Shown here: piece after piece, positions 1-6,610 of the stretch | Position numbering within the stretch: position 1 is the stretch's first letter | Layout of the letters: each line of letters opens with the position of its first letter | Assembly (NCBI GenBank): GCA_904420185.1 | Contig: CAJFUJ010000031.1 | Span: 1-50,855, forward strand | From: an uncultured Butyricicoccus sp. | Lineage (GTDB): Bacteria; Bacillota; Clostridia; Oscillospirales; Butyricicoccaceae | DNA length: 50,855 bases | Direction: 5' to 3' | Notes under the pieces: generated by a model | Databases searched by the model: none | What the model was told of the DNA's origin: nothing | Seen by the model: the letters and a program-made list of their open reading frames with translations, nothing else | Made by a program: the position numbers and the translations under genes

Positions 1-8
1 ACTGATTC

Positions 9-82
9 GGTACCATAGCCAAGCGGTAAGGCGTGGGACTGCAACTCCCTGATCCCCAGTTCGATTCTGGGTGGTACCTCCA
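9..82 (+). tRNA. tRNA-Cys (anticodon GCA)
   Basis: The cloverleaf is readable by eye. A 7-bp acceptor stem pairs 9-15 with 72-78, followed by discriminator T79 and an encoded CCA at 80-82. The anticodon GCA lies at 41-43 in a 7-base loop, which assigns cysteine. The T-arm (GTTCGATTC) is at about 59-67. One outer anticodon-stem pair (34/50) looks mismatched, so the exact stem register is uncertain. Confidence 0.95.
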
Positions 83-90
83 GAGCACGA

Positions 91-120
91 TGCCGCCGGA
101 TAGGTTCCGGCGGCATTTTC
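91..120 (+). terminator. Intrinsic terminator after tRNA-Cys
   Basis: A perfect 10-bp stem pairs 91-100 with 106-115 around a 5-base loop and is followed by TTTTCT. It should end the tRNA transcript, so the cobalamin genes downstream need read-through or their own promoter. No clear promoter or cobalamin riboswitch is visible between here and the cbiET start. Confidence 0.85.
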
Positions 121-144
121 TATGTTCGAAAGGAGAGAAATGGC

Positions 145-1341
145 ATGAGCCGGTTGTTTTATATCATTGGCGTGGGCAGCGGCCAGGCCAGCGACCTGAC
201 AGGCGAGGCCCTGCAAGCGCTGGCAGGCTGCGGGCTGCTGCTTTCCACCGGGCGGCTGGCCGAAAGCCTGGCCGGGCTGGGCGAGGTGCAAAGCTGCCCG
301 GCCGGGCAGCTGGCCGCAACCGCCCTGCAGGCAAAGGCCGGCCAGGTCGGCATCCTGGTGTCGGGCGACGCCGGGTTCTTCAGCGCCGCCAAAGGGCTGC
401 GCCAAGCGCTCGCCCCGGCGGGGGAGGTGCGGGTCGTGTGCGGGCTGAGCAGTATGCAGCTGCTGTGCGCCGAGCTGGGCGTGTCGTATGACGGCGTGCA
501 CTGGCTGAGCCTGCACGGCCGCGAAGGCAGCCTGCTCGGCGCGGTCAGCTATCATCCCAAGGTGTTCGCCCTGACCGGCGGCACGCAAAATGCCCAGGCG
601 CTGTGCCGGTCGCTCGAAACGGCCGGCTTGGGCGGGGTACAGGTGACGCTCGGCGAAAATTTGGGCGCGCCGGATGCCCGCATCCGCACGGCCTCGGCCG
701 CCGAGCTGGCCAAGTCGCCCTGCGGCAGCTTGGCCGTGCTGCTGGTGCAAAACGACCACACCGGAAAGGCCGGCCGCCCGGTGTTCGACCACGACATGGA
801 GCGCGGCAACGTGCCCATGACCAAGCAGGAGGCCCGCTGGACCGCGGTCAACCTGCTCGACCTGCGGCGGGACGATGTGGTGTACGACGTGGGCGCCGGC
901 ACCGGCTCGGTGTCCATGGAGATCAGCCGCCGCACGCCCGACGGGCTGGTGTTCGCCATTGAGCGCAACATCGAGGGCGTGGCCCTCATCGAGCGCAACC
1001 GCCGGGCGCTGGGGTGCTGGAACGTGCAGGTGGTCGAGGGCGAGGCCCCGGCCGCGCTGGACGGCCTGCCCGCACCCAATGCCGCCTTCATCGGCGGCTC
1101 GGGCGGCGCACTGTACGACACGCTGTCGCTGCTCAAAGCGCGCAACCCTCAGCTGCGGGTGGTCATTTCGGCGGTGTCGCTGGAAACCCTGCACGACGCC
1201 CAGACCGCCCTGGACCGCCTGGGGTTCGAACAGACCCGCATCCTCCAGCTGACCAGCGCGCGCGGCACCAAGGCGGACGGCAAACTCCCGCTGCAGATGA
1301 ATAACCCCATCTATCTGCTGTCCGGCGGCCCCAAACGGTAG
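145..1341 (+). CDS. cbiET: Precorrin-6Y C5,15-methyltransferase (CbiE-CbiT fusion)
   Basis: The product is 398 aa, the usual length for the bifunctional CobL/CbiET enzyme that methylates C5 and C15 and decarboxylates the C12 acetate during corrin-ring synthesis. Residues about 1-200 match the CbiE tetrapyrrole methylase, with an early GVGSG glycine motif and a VSGDAGFF motif. Residues about 205-398 match CbiT, a class I SAM methyltransferase, with an MTKQEAR motif and motif I DVGAGTG at 248-254. The start ATG has AAAGGAGAG about 8 nt upstream. The gene lies 12 nt before cbiB, consistent with one transcript. Anaerobic (cobalt-early) use is inferred from the taxonomic impression, since no other ring-modifying genes are in view. 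Confidence 0.93.
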   Translation: MSRLFYIIGVGSGQASDLTGEALQALAGCGLLLSTGRLAESLAGLGEVQSCPAGQLAATALQAKAGQVGILVSGDAGFFSAAKGLRQALAPAGEVRVVCGLSSMQLLCAELGVSYDGVHWLSLHGREGSLLGAVSYHPKVFALTGGTQNAQALCRSLETAGLGGVQVTLGENLGAPDARIRTASAAELAKSPCGSLAVLLVQNDHTGKAGRPVFDHDMERGNVPMTKQEARWTAVNLLDLRRDDVVYDVGAGTGSVSMEISRRTPDGLVFAIERNIEGVALIERNRRALGCWNVQVVEGEAPAALDGLPAPNAAFIGGSGGALYDTLSLLKARNPQLRVVISAVSLETLHDAQTALDRLGFEQTRILQLTSARGTKADGKLPLQMNNPIYLLSGGPKR

Positions 1342-1353
1342 GGAGGGCGGCCT

Positions 1354-2340
1354 ATGCTGACAACTTTGTCGATTGCCCTGGGCTTTGTGCTCGACGGCCT
1401 GCTGGGCGACCCGGACGGCGTCTGGCACCCGGTGTGCGCCATCGGCGCGCTCATCAGCAAAACCGAAAAACTGCTGCGCCGGCTGTTCCCGGCCACGCCC
1501 CGGGGCGAGAAAATCGCCGGGGTGGTGCTGTGGTGCGTGGTGTGCGGCGTGAGCTATGCGGCGCCGGCGGTGCTGCTGTGGCTGCTCGGCCGGGCCAGCC
1601 CCTGGCTGGCGTTTGCGGCCGAAACCCTGTTCTGTTACCAGATTTTCGCGCGCAAGTGCCTGGTTGAGGCCGGGGACAAGGTGTATGAAGCGCTGCAAAC
1701 CTCGCTGGCCGAGGCGCGGCGGGCCATTGCCCACTACGTCGGCCGGGATACCGGCGCGCTGACCGAAGAGGGGGTCATCAAGGCCGCCGTGGAGACGGTT
1801 GCCGAAAATACCACCGACGGCGTGGTCGCGCCGCTGTTTTTCATGCTGCTGGGCGGCGCGCCGCTGGCCTTCTGCTACAAGGCGGTCAACACCCTGGACT
1901 CCATGGTCGGCTACCACAACGAAAAATACGAGCACTTCGGCTGGTTCTCGGCCAAAGCGGACGATGTGTGCAACTTTTTCCCGGCCCGCATCGCCGCCGT
2001 GTGCATGATCGCAGGCGCCGGCATGCTCAAATTCGACAGCCGCAACGCCCTGCGCATCTTTAAGCGCGACCGCTTTTGCCACAAAAGCCCCAACTCGGCC
2101 CAGACCGAGTCGGTCTGCGCAGGCGCGCTGCATTTGCAGCTGGGCGGCAGCGCCCAGTATTTCGGCCAGTACGTCCACAAGCCCACCATCGGCGACGACG
2201 ACCGCGCAGCCGTCAAAACCGACATCCACCGCGCCTGCGACCTGATGACCACCGCGTCGGTGTTCGCGCTGCTGCTCGGCCTGGCCGTGCGCCTGGCGCT
2301 GCTGTCCGCCCCGCTGGCCATGGGAGCCGGCGGCTTTTAA
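1354..2340 (+). CDS. cbiB: Adenosylcobinamide-phosphate synthase CbiB/CobD
   Basis: This 328-aa integral membrane protein condenses adenosylcobyric acid with aminopropanol (phosphate), making the arm that carries the lower ligand of B12. Family hallmarks are the N-terminal LLGDPDGVWHPV segment, VAENTTDGVVAPLFF near residues 150-165, AVNTLDSMVGY, and a C-terminal hydrophobic segment. Length matches the family (about 310-330 aa). It follows cbiET by 12 nt and is probably translated from the same mRNA. The next gene, a phosphofructokinase, has its own promoter, so the cobalamin unit probably stops here. Confidence 0.95.
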   Translation: MLTTLSIALGFVLDGLLGDPDGVWHPVCAIGALISKTEKLLRRLFPATPRGEKIAGVVLWCVVCGVSYAAPAVLLWLLGRASPWLAFAAETLFCYQIFARKCLVEAGDKVYEALQTSLAEARRAIAHYVGRDTGALTEEGVIKAAVETVAENTTDGVVAPLFFMLLGGAPLAFCYKAVNTLDSMVGYHNEKYEHFGWFSAKADDVCNFFPARIAAVCMIAGAGMLKFDSRNALRIFKRDRFCHKSPNSAQTESVCAGALHLQLGGSAQYFGQYVHKPTIGDDDRAAVKTDIHRACDLMTTASVFALLLGLAVRLALLSAPLAMGAGGF

Positions 2341-2362
2341 GCGCGCAGGGGACAAGGGGCTT

Positions 2363-2389
2363 TTGCCCAGGGCCGGGGTGTGGTATAAT
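2363..2389 (+). promoter_or_regulatory. Promoter for pfkA with extended -10
   Basis: A consensus TATAAT at 2384-2389 is preceded by TGG at 2381-2383, which gives the extended -10 form TGnTATAAT. The -35 region is weak (TTTTGC at 2361-2366 with 17-nt spacing, or TTGCCC at 2363-2368 with 15 nt). The predicted start of transcription is about 2396, 40 nt before the pfkA start codon. Confidence 0.75.
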
Positions 2390-2435
2390 AACGAAAGAGT
2401 ACACCCACCCACGTATGAAAGAGAGAGGGATACGA

Positions 2436-3512
2436 ATGAAAAAAATTGGGATACTGACCAGCGGCGGCGACTGCCAGGGCCTTAACGCCGCCATTCGCGG
2501 CGTGGCCAAGGCGCTGTACGTCGAGCTCGGCCCCGAGGTCGAGATCTACGGCATCCAGGACGGCTACCGCGGCTTGATCGAGGGCAACTACCGCCTGATG
2601 AAATCCGCCGACTTTTCCGGCATCCTCACCCTGGGCGGCACCATCCTGGGCACCTCCCGCCAGCCCTATAAGCAGCTGCTGACCGACGAGGGCCGCGCCA
2701 AGGTCGAGGCCATGAAGGCCAACTACAAAAAAATGAAGCTGGACTGCCTGGTCATCCTGGGCGGCAACGGCACCCACAAAACCGCCAACCTGCTCTCCCA
2801 GGAGGGGCTCAACGTCATCACCCTGCCCAAAACCATCGACAACGACCTGTGGGGCACCGAGATGACCTTCGGCTTTTACAGCGCCCTGGAGCTGGCCACC
2901 GAGGTCATCGACTGCATCCACACCACCGCCACCTCCCACGGGCGGGTGTTCATCGTGGAAATCATGGGCCATAAGGTCGGGTGGCTGCCCCTGTTCGCCG
3001 GGGTGGCGGGCGGCGCCGACATCATCCTGCTGCCCGAAATCCCCTATGACCTGGACTGCATCGTGCAGACCCTGGAGCAGCGCGACAAGAGCGGCAAACG
3101 CTTTTCCATCCTGGCCGTGGCCGAGGGCGCGCTGTCGGTCCAGGAAGCCAAAATGAGCAAAAAAGAGTTCAAAAAGGCCCGCGCCGACCTGACCGACCCG
3201 GCCATCTCCTACCGCATCGCCCGCGAAATCGGCCAGAAAATGGACCGCGAGATCCGCGTGGTCGTGCCCGGCCACTTCCAGCGCGGCGGCGGCCCCTGCA
3301 CCTATGACCGCGCCTTCGCCACCCGCCTGGGCACCGCTGCCGCCCGCCTGATCACCGACCGCAACTACGGCAACATGGTCGCCCTGCGCAACGAGCAGAT
3401 CGTGCCCGTGCCGCTCAGCGAGGTGGCCGGCAAGCTCAAAACCGTGCCCCTCGACCACGGCATGATCCGCTCGGCCCGCGACATCGGCATCTCGTTCGGT
3501 GACCGCACTTGA
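2436..3512 (+). CDS. pfkA: 6-phosphofructokinase, group III type
   Basis: The 358-aa product phosphorylates fructose-6-phosphate to fructose-1,6-bisphosphate in glycolysis. The phosphoryl-donor loop ILTSGGDCQGLNAA is at the N-terminus and the catalytic PKTIDNDL motif is at about 131-138 (base Asp135). The residues that usually separate ATP from PPi enzymes are Gly112 (ATP-like) and Lys132 (the PKT form), a combination known in group III ATP-using PFKs. The motif normally written GGDG reads GGNG here (Asn111). The chosen ATG is 21 nt downstream of another in-frame ATG and has GAGAGGGA 5-8 nt upstream. The gene sits between two cobalamin-type genes with no obvious metabolic link. Confidence 0.93.
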   Translation: MKKIGILTSGGDCQGLNAAIRGVAKALYVELGPEVEIYGIQDGYRGLIEGNYRLMKSADFSGILTLGGTILGTSRQPYKQLLTDEGRAKVEAMKANYKKMKLDCLVILGGNGTHKTANLLSQEGLNVITLPKTIDNDLWGTEMTFGFYSALELATEVIDCIHTTATSHGRVFIVEIMGHKVGWLPLFAGVAGGADIILLPEIPYDLDCIVQTLEQRDKSGKRFSILAVAEGALSVQEAKMSKKEFKKARADLTDPAISYRIAREIGQKMDREIRVVVPGHFQRGGGPCTYDRAFATRLGTAAARLITDRNYGNMVALRNEQIVPVPLSEVAGKLKTVPLDHGMIRSARDIGISFGDRT

Positions 3513-3546
3513 TCCAGGCTATCGCAAAAGAGGAGGATAACCCCGT

Positions 3547-4734
3547 ATGAGCCGCATTTTTTCGGTCGTCGGCGCCGGCCCCGGCCAGCCCGGCTTGCTT
3601 TCGGCCCGCGCCCGCGACGCCATCTGCCAGGCCCAGGAGGCCTATGCCACCGGCCAGATCGCCGGCGCACTGGCCGCCCTGCGCAAGGATTGGCAGCTGT
3701 GCCCCCACGGACAGACCGCCGTCCGCGCCGCCGAATCGGCCTGCCACAAGGTGGCCGTGCTGGTGCCCGGCGACCCCGGCTTCTTTGAAGAGATCGAGCA
3801 CGTGCGCGCCATCTTGCAGCCCCACGGCCAGGTGCAGGTCTATCCGGGCGTGAGCAGCCTGCAATACCTGTGCGCCCGCCTGGGCGAAAGCTATGACGAC
3901 CTGTTCTGGATGCAGGCCGGCGACGGCCCCGACCTGCTGGCTGCCGTGTCCTACCACAGCAAGGTCGGCGTGCTCACCGACGACGCCCATCCGCCCGAAA
4001 AGGTCTGCGCCGTGCTGCACGCCGCCGGGCTGGGCCGGATGCGCGTGGCCGTCGGCAGCCGCCTGGGTACCGGCTACGAACAGATCGCCGACCACAATGC
4101 CCAGAGCCTCAAAAATAAGAAATTCGCCGGCCCATCGGTGGTGCTTTTGTTCCAGGACCATCCCGCCGACCCGCTGCGCCCGGTGTTCGACGAGGACCTG
4201 GCCGGCACCGACGGCATGGCCCGCCAGGAGCTGCGCTGGAACGCCGCCAGCCTGCTGGACGTGCGCCCGGCCGAGACCGTGTATGTGCTGGGCGCGGGCA
4301 ACGGCGCGTCAGCCGTCGAGCTGGCCCGCCGCGCCCACGAGGGACGGGTGTACGCCCTGGAGGAAAGCACCGACAAACTGGAGGTGCTCGCCCGCAACCG
4401 CGAACTGCTGGGCAGCTGGAACATCCTGCCCGTCCCCGGCCGGCTGCACGAGGCCATGCAGCCCCTGTCCGCACCCGACGCCGTGCTCTTCGGCCTGCGC
4501 GCCCACAGTTACCACGGCCTGCTCGACCGGCTCAAATACAAAAACCCCCGCGTGCGCGTGGTCATCGCCGCCGGCAGCCTGGACAAACTGGCCGAAGCCC
4601 AGGATGCCCTCCAGGCCCTGCGCTACCACAAGGTGGCGGTCAGCCAGCTGCTGCTCTCGCGCAGCCGCACCATGGGCGGCCACACCCTCATGCTCGGCGG
4701 GGAGACCGTATTTTTGCTCTACGCCGAAGGATAA
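3547..4734 (+). CDS. Divergent CbiE-CbiT paralogue
   Basis: The 395-aa protein has the same two-domain plan as the cbiET gene at 145: a tetrapyrrole-methylase half with GAGPGQ and VPGDPGFF motifs and a Rossmann methyltransferase half. The second half has drifted at key places. Motif I reads VLGAGNG at 247-253 where the other copy has DVGAGTG, and the conserved MTK motif reads MARQELRW. It begins 34 nt after pfkA with AGGAGG upstream, so it is probably cotranscribed with pfkA. It may be a weakened backup, a methyltransferase for a different tetrapyrrole, or a decaying duplicate; the frame is fully open, which argues against simple decay. Family membership is clear but activity is not. Confidence 0.8.
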   Translation: MSRIFSVVGAGPGQPGLLSARARDAICQAQEAYATGQIAGALAALRKDWQLCPHGQTAVRAAESACHKVAVLVPGDPGFFEEIEHVRAILQPHGQVQVYPGVSSLQYLCARLGESYDDLFWMQAGDGPDLLAAVSYHSKVGVLTDDAHPPEKVCAVLHAAGLGRMRVAVGSRLGTGYEQIADHNAQSLKNKKFAGPSVVLLFQDHPADPLRPVFDEDLAGTDGMARQELRWNAASLLDVRPAETVYVLGAGNGASAVELARRAHEGRVYALEESTDKLEVLARNRELLGSWNILPVPGRLHEAMQPLSAPDAVLFGLRAHSYHGLLDRLKYKNPRVRVVIAAGSLDKLAEAQDALQALRYHKVAVSQLLLSRSRTMGGHTLMLGGETVFLLYAEG

Positions 4735-4744
4735 TTTTAAGTAA

Positions 4745-4787
4745 AAATAAAAGCAGACGCCGCTTTTTCGCGCGCGTCTGCTTTTTG
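4745..4787. terminator. Bidirectional intrinsic terminator
   Basis: A 10-bp stem pairs 4751-4760 with 4774-4783. TTTTT follows on the + strand and an A-rich run precedes it, which gives a U-run on the - strand. It closes the pfkA/cbiET-like transcript and can also stop the leftward groEL transcript. Confidence 0.85.
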
Positions 4788-4804
4788 CTGCCCGAAAATG
4801 GAGG

Positions 4805-4837
4805 GGGCGGCATGGAGAAAGAATGTCCATGCCGCCC
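4805..4837 (-). terminator. Strong hairpin downstream of the groEL-like gene
   Basis: A perfect 12-bp stem pairs 4805-4816 with 4826-4837 around a 9-base loop, 62 nt past the groEL-like stop codon on the - strand. The trailing U-tract is poor (CCTCCATTTTC), so it may act as a 3' mRNA stabiliser or a weak terminator ahead of the stronger one at 4745-4787. Confidence 0.6.
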
Positions 4838-4898
4838 TGCAAGATAGAGGAGGGAAGCCCTGCGCAGGCATGCGGTTGCGCGGGGCATTTTGGGTGAA

Positions 4899-6536
4899 TT
4901 AATATTTTTTGCGGTTGCTCTCCTGACGGGTGCGGCCGCCCGAACGCAGCCAGGCCTCGTCGATGGGGTCGATGACGTCGGCCTCGGTGGTCAGGAAAAC
5001 GGCTGCCATGGATGCCGCATTTTGCAGCGCCAGGCGCACCGCCTTGGCCGGGTCCACGATGCCGGCCTGGACCATGGACACATACTGCCCGGTTTGCACG
5101 TCCAGCCCGACGCCCGGGCCGCGGCGCAGCAGCTCGCCCGCCTGCAAGTCCAACCCGGCGTTGCAGGCGATCTGCACGGCCGGTTCTTGCAGCGCCGCGC
5201 AGACGGCCATGGCGCCGGTTTTGGCGTCGCCGTCCAGCCCTTCGGCATAGGCCTGCACGGCCGGGATGGCGTCGCAAAAGGCCACGCCGCCGCCGGCAAC
5301 CACGCCTTCTTCCATGGCCGCGCGGGTGGCGTGCAACGCGCCCTCCACCCGGGCCTTTTTCTCCCGCATTTCGGTTTCGGTGGCCGCGCCCACCCGGACG
5401 ATGGCCACCCCTTCGGCCAGCTTGCCCAGGCGCTCGGTGGCGCGGTCTACGGCGAACTGGTCGTGGGCCGCCACGGCGTCGGCCAGCTGCCGCCGCAACA
5501 GGGCCGCCCGCTCGTGGATGCGGGCCGGGTCGCCCGCGCCGCCGGTCAGGATGGTGCGGTCTTTTTTCACGGTGACCTTGTCGCACCGGCCGAGCAGGGA
5601 CAAGCCGGCATCCCGCAGGTTGTAGCCGGTTTCCTCGCGCACGACCGTCGCGCCGGTCACGAGCGCCAGGTCATCGACCAGCGCCTTTTTGCGGTCGCCA
5701 AACCCGGGCGCGCGCACCGCGACCACGTCGATGGCGCCTTGCAGCTTGTTGATGATGAGCGCCTTGAGCGCTTCGCCCTCGACCTCCTCAGCGACGATGA
5801 GCAGCGGCCGTTTGGACTGGGCCACCTGGTCGAGCAGGGGGAGGATGTCGTGCATGTCGCTGATCTTCTTGTCGGTGAACAGGATGTATGGATTTTCCAG
5901 AACAGACTCCATTTTTTCCTGGTCGCTGGCCATGTAGGGGGAGAGGTAGCCCTTGTCGAACTGGGTGCCGCGCACGATCTCGTAGGTGATGTCCATGGTC
6001 TGGCCCTGTTCGATGGTGATGACGCCGTCGGCGCCGATCTGGTCCAGGATTTCGCCCAGCATGCCGCCGGTGGCCGGGTCGCCGCCCGAGACCGACGCGA
6101 TGTGGGCGATGTCGGCCTTGGTCTGCACCGGGATGGCGCGCGAGACGATGGCCTGCTCGGCCGCGTCGGCCGCGCCGTGGATGCCGCGGCCGAGCGCCAC
6201 CGGATCGGCGCCGGCAGCGATGTTCTTCATGCCGTGGCGCACCATGCTTTGCAGCAGGATGACCGCCGCAGTGGTGCCGTCGCCGGCCGCCTCGTTGGTG
6301 TTGGTGATGATCTCTTTGACCATCTGCGCGCCCAGGTTTTCGGTGATGTCGGGCAGCTCAAAGACCTTGACGACCTCGGATGCCTGGTTGGTCACCGACG
6401 CCTTGCCGCCCGGCCCGCTCACCAGCACATTGCGCCCCTTGGGGCCGATGGTCCGCCGGATGACGTCGGACAGCTGGTCCATTCCGGCTTGCAGACGCCG
6501 GCGGGCTTCTTCGCCGTAGTATAAATCTCTCGCCAT
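4899..6536 (-). CDS. GroEL/Cpn60-family chaperonin paralogue with altered ATPase site
   Basis: The 545-aa protein aligns end to end with GroEL. It keeps GPKGRN (31-36), GDGTT (85-89), the apical-domain residues of GYLSPY, and GVVAGGG. Several family constants are changed. The TKDG segment reads TNQA, so Gln51 replaces the ATP-hydrolysing Asp52 of E. coli. KARVEDAL reads KARVEGAL, so Gly399 replaces Asp398. The C-terminus ends in a basic tail with no GGM repeats. No groES precedes it and no CIRCE operator is visible. The start MARDLY was chosen because AGGAGTG lies 8 nt upstream. It starts 74 nt after the BCCT transporter gene and may share its transcript. It probably binds ATP and clients but turns over slowly; this is inferred from known GroEL mutants. 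Confidence 0.88.
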   Translation of the reverse strand: MARDLYYGEEARRRLQAGMDQLSDVIRRTIGPKGRNVLVSGPGGKASVTNQASEVVKVFELPDITENLGAQMVKEIITNTNEAAGDGTTAAVILLQSMVRHGMKNIAAGADPVALGRGIHGAADAAEQAIVSRAIPVQTKADIAHIASVSGGDPATGGMLGEILDQIGADGVITIEQGQTMDITYEIVRGTQFDKGYLSPYMASDQEKMESVLENPYILFTDKKISDMHDILPLLDQVAQSKRPLLIVAEEVEGEALKALIINKLQGAIDVVAVRAPGFGDRKKALVDDLALVTGATVVREETGYNLRDAGLSLLGRCDKVTVKKDRTILTGGAGDPARIHERAALLRRQLADAVAAHDQFAVDRATERLGKLAEGVAIVRVGAATETEMREKKARVEGALHATRAAMEEGVVAGGGVAFCDAIPAVQAYAEGLDGDAKTGAMAVCAALQEPAVQIACNAGLDLQAGELLRRGPGVGLDVQTGQYVSMVQAGIVDPAKAVRLALQNAASMAAVFLTTEADVIDPIDEAWLRSGGRTRQESNRKKY

Positions 6537-6556
6537 GTTTTCACTCCTGTTTTCAT

Positions 6557-6592
6557 GCAGATAGGCATGTAGTAAAACCACATGCCTACTGC
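6557..6592. repeat. Inverted repeat upstream of the groEL-like gene
   Basis: GCAG and TAGGCATGT (6557-6570, with one bulged A) pair with ACATGCCTA and CTGC (6580-6592). No U-run follows on the - strand, so it is not a standard terminator of the transporter gene. It sits 21 nt before the chaperonin start and could be an operator or a 5' UTR hairpin. It does not match the CIRCE consensus. Confidence 0.6.
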
Positions 6593-6610
6593 GTTCGATC
6601 TTACGGAAAG

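Noticed and set aside
83-144. Cobalamin riboswitch upstream of cbiET
   Set aside because: The gap is only 62 nt and contains a tRNA terminator and an SD site; there is no room for a B12 riboswitch.
4890-6524. 544-codon + strand frame opposite the chaperonin
   Set aside because: Low-complexity Gly/His/Asp-rich translation typical of antisense frames; the - strand gene is recognisable end to end.
6537-6610. CIRCE heat-shock operator before the groEL-like gene
   Set aside because: The inverted repeat present does not match TTAGCACTC-N9-GAGTGCTAA.
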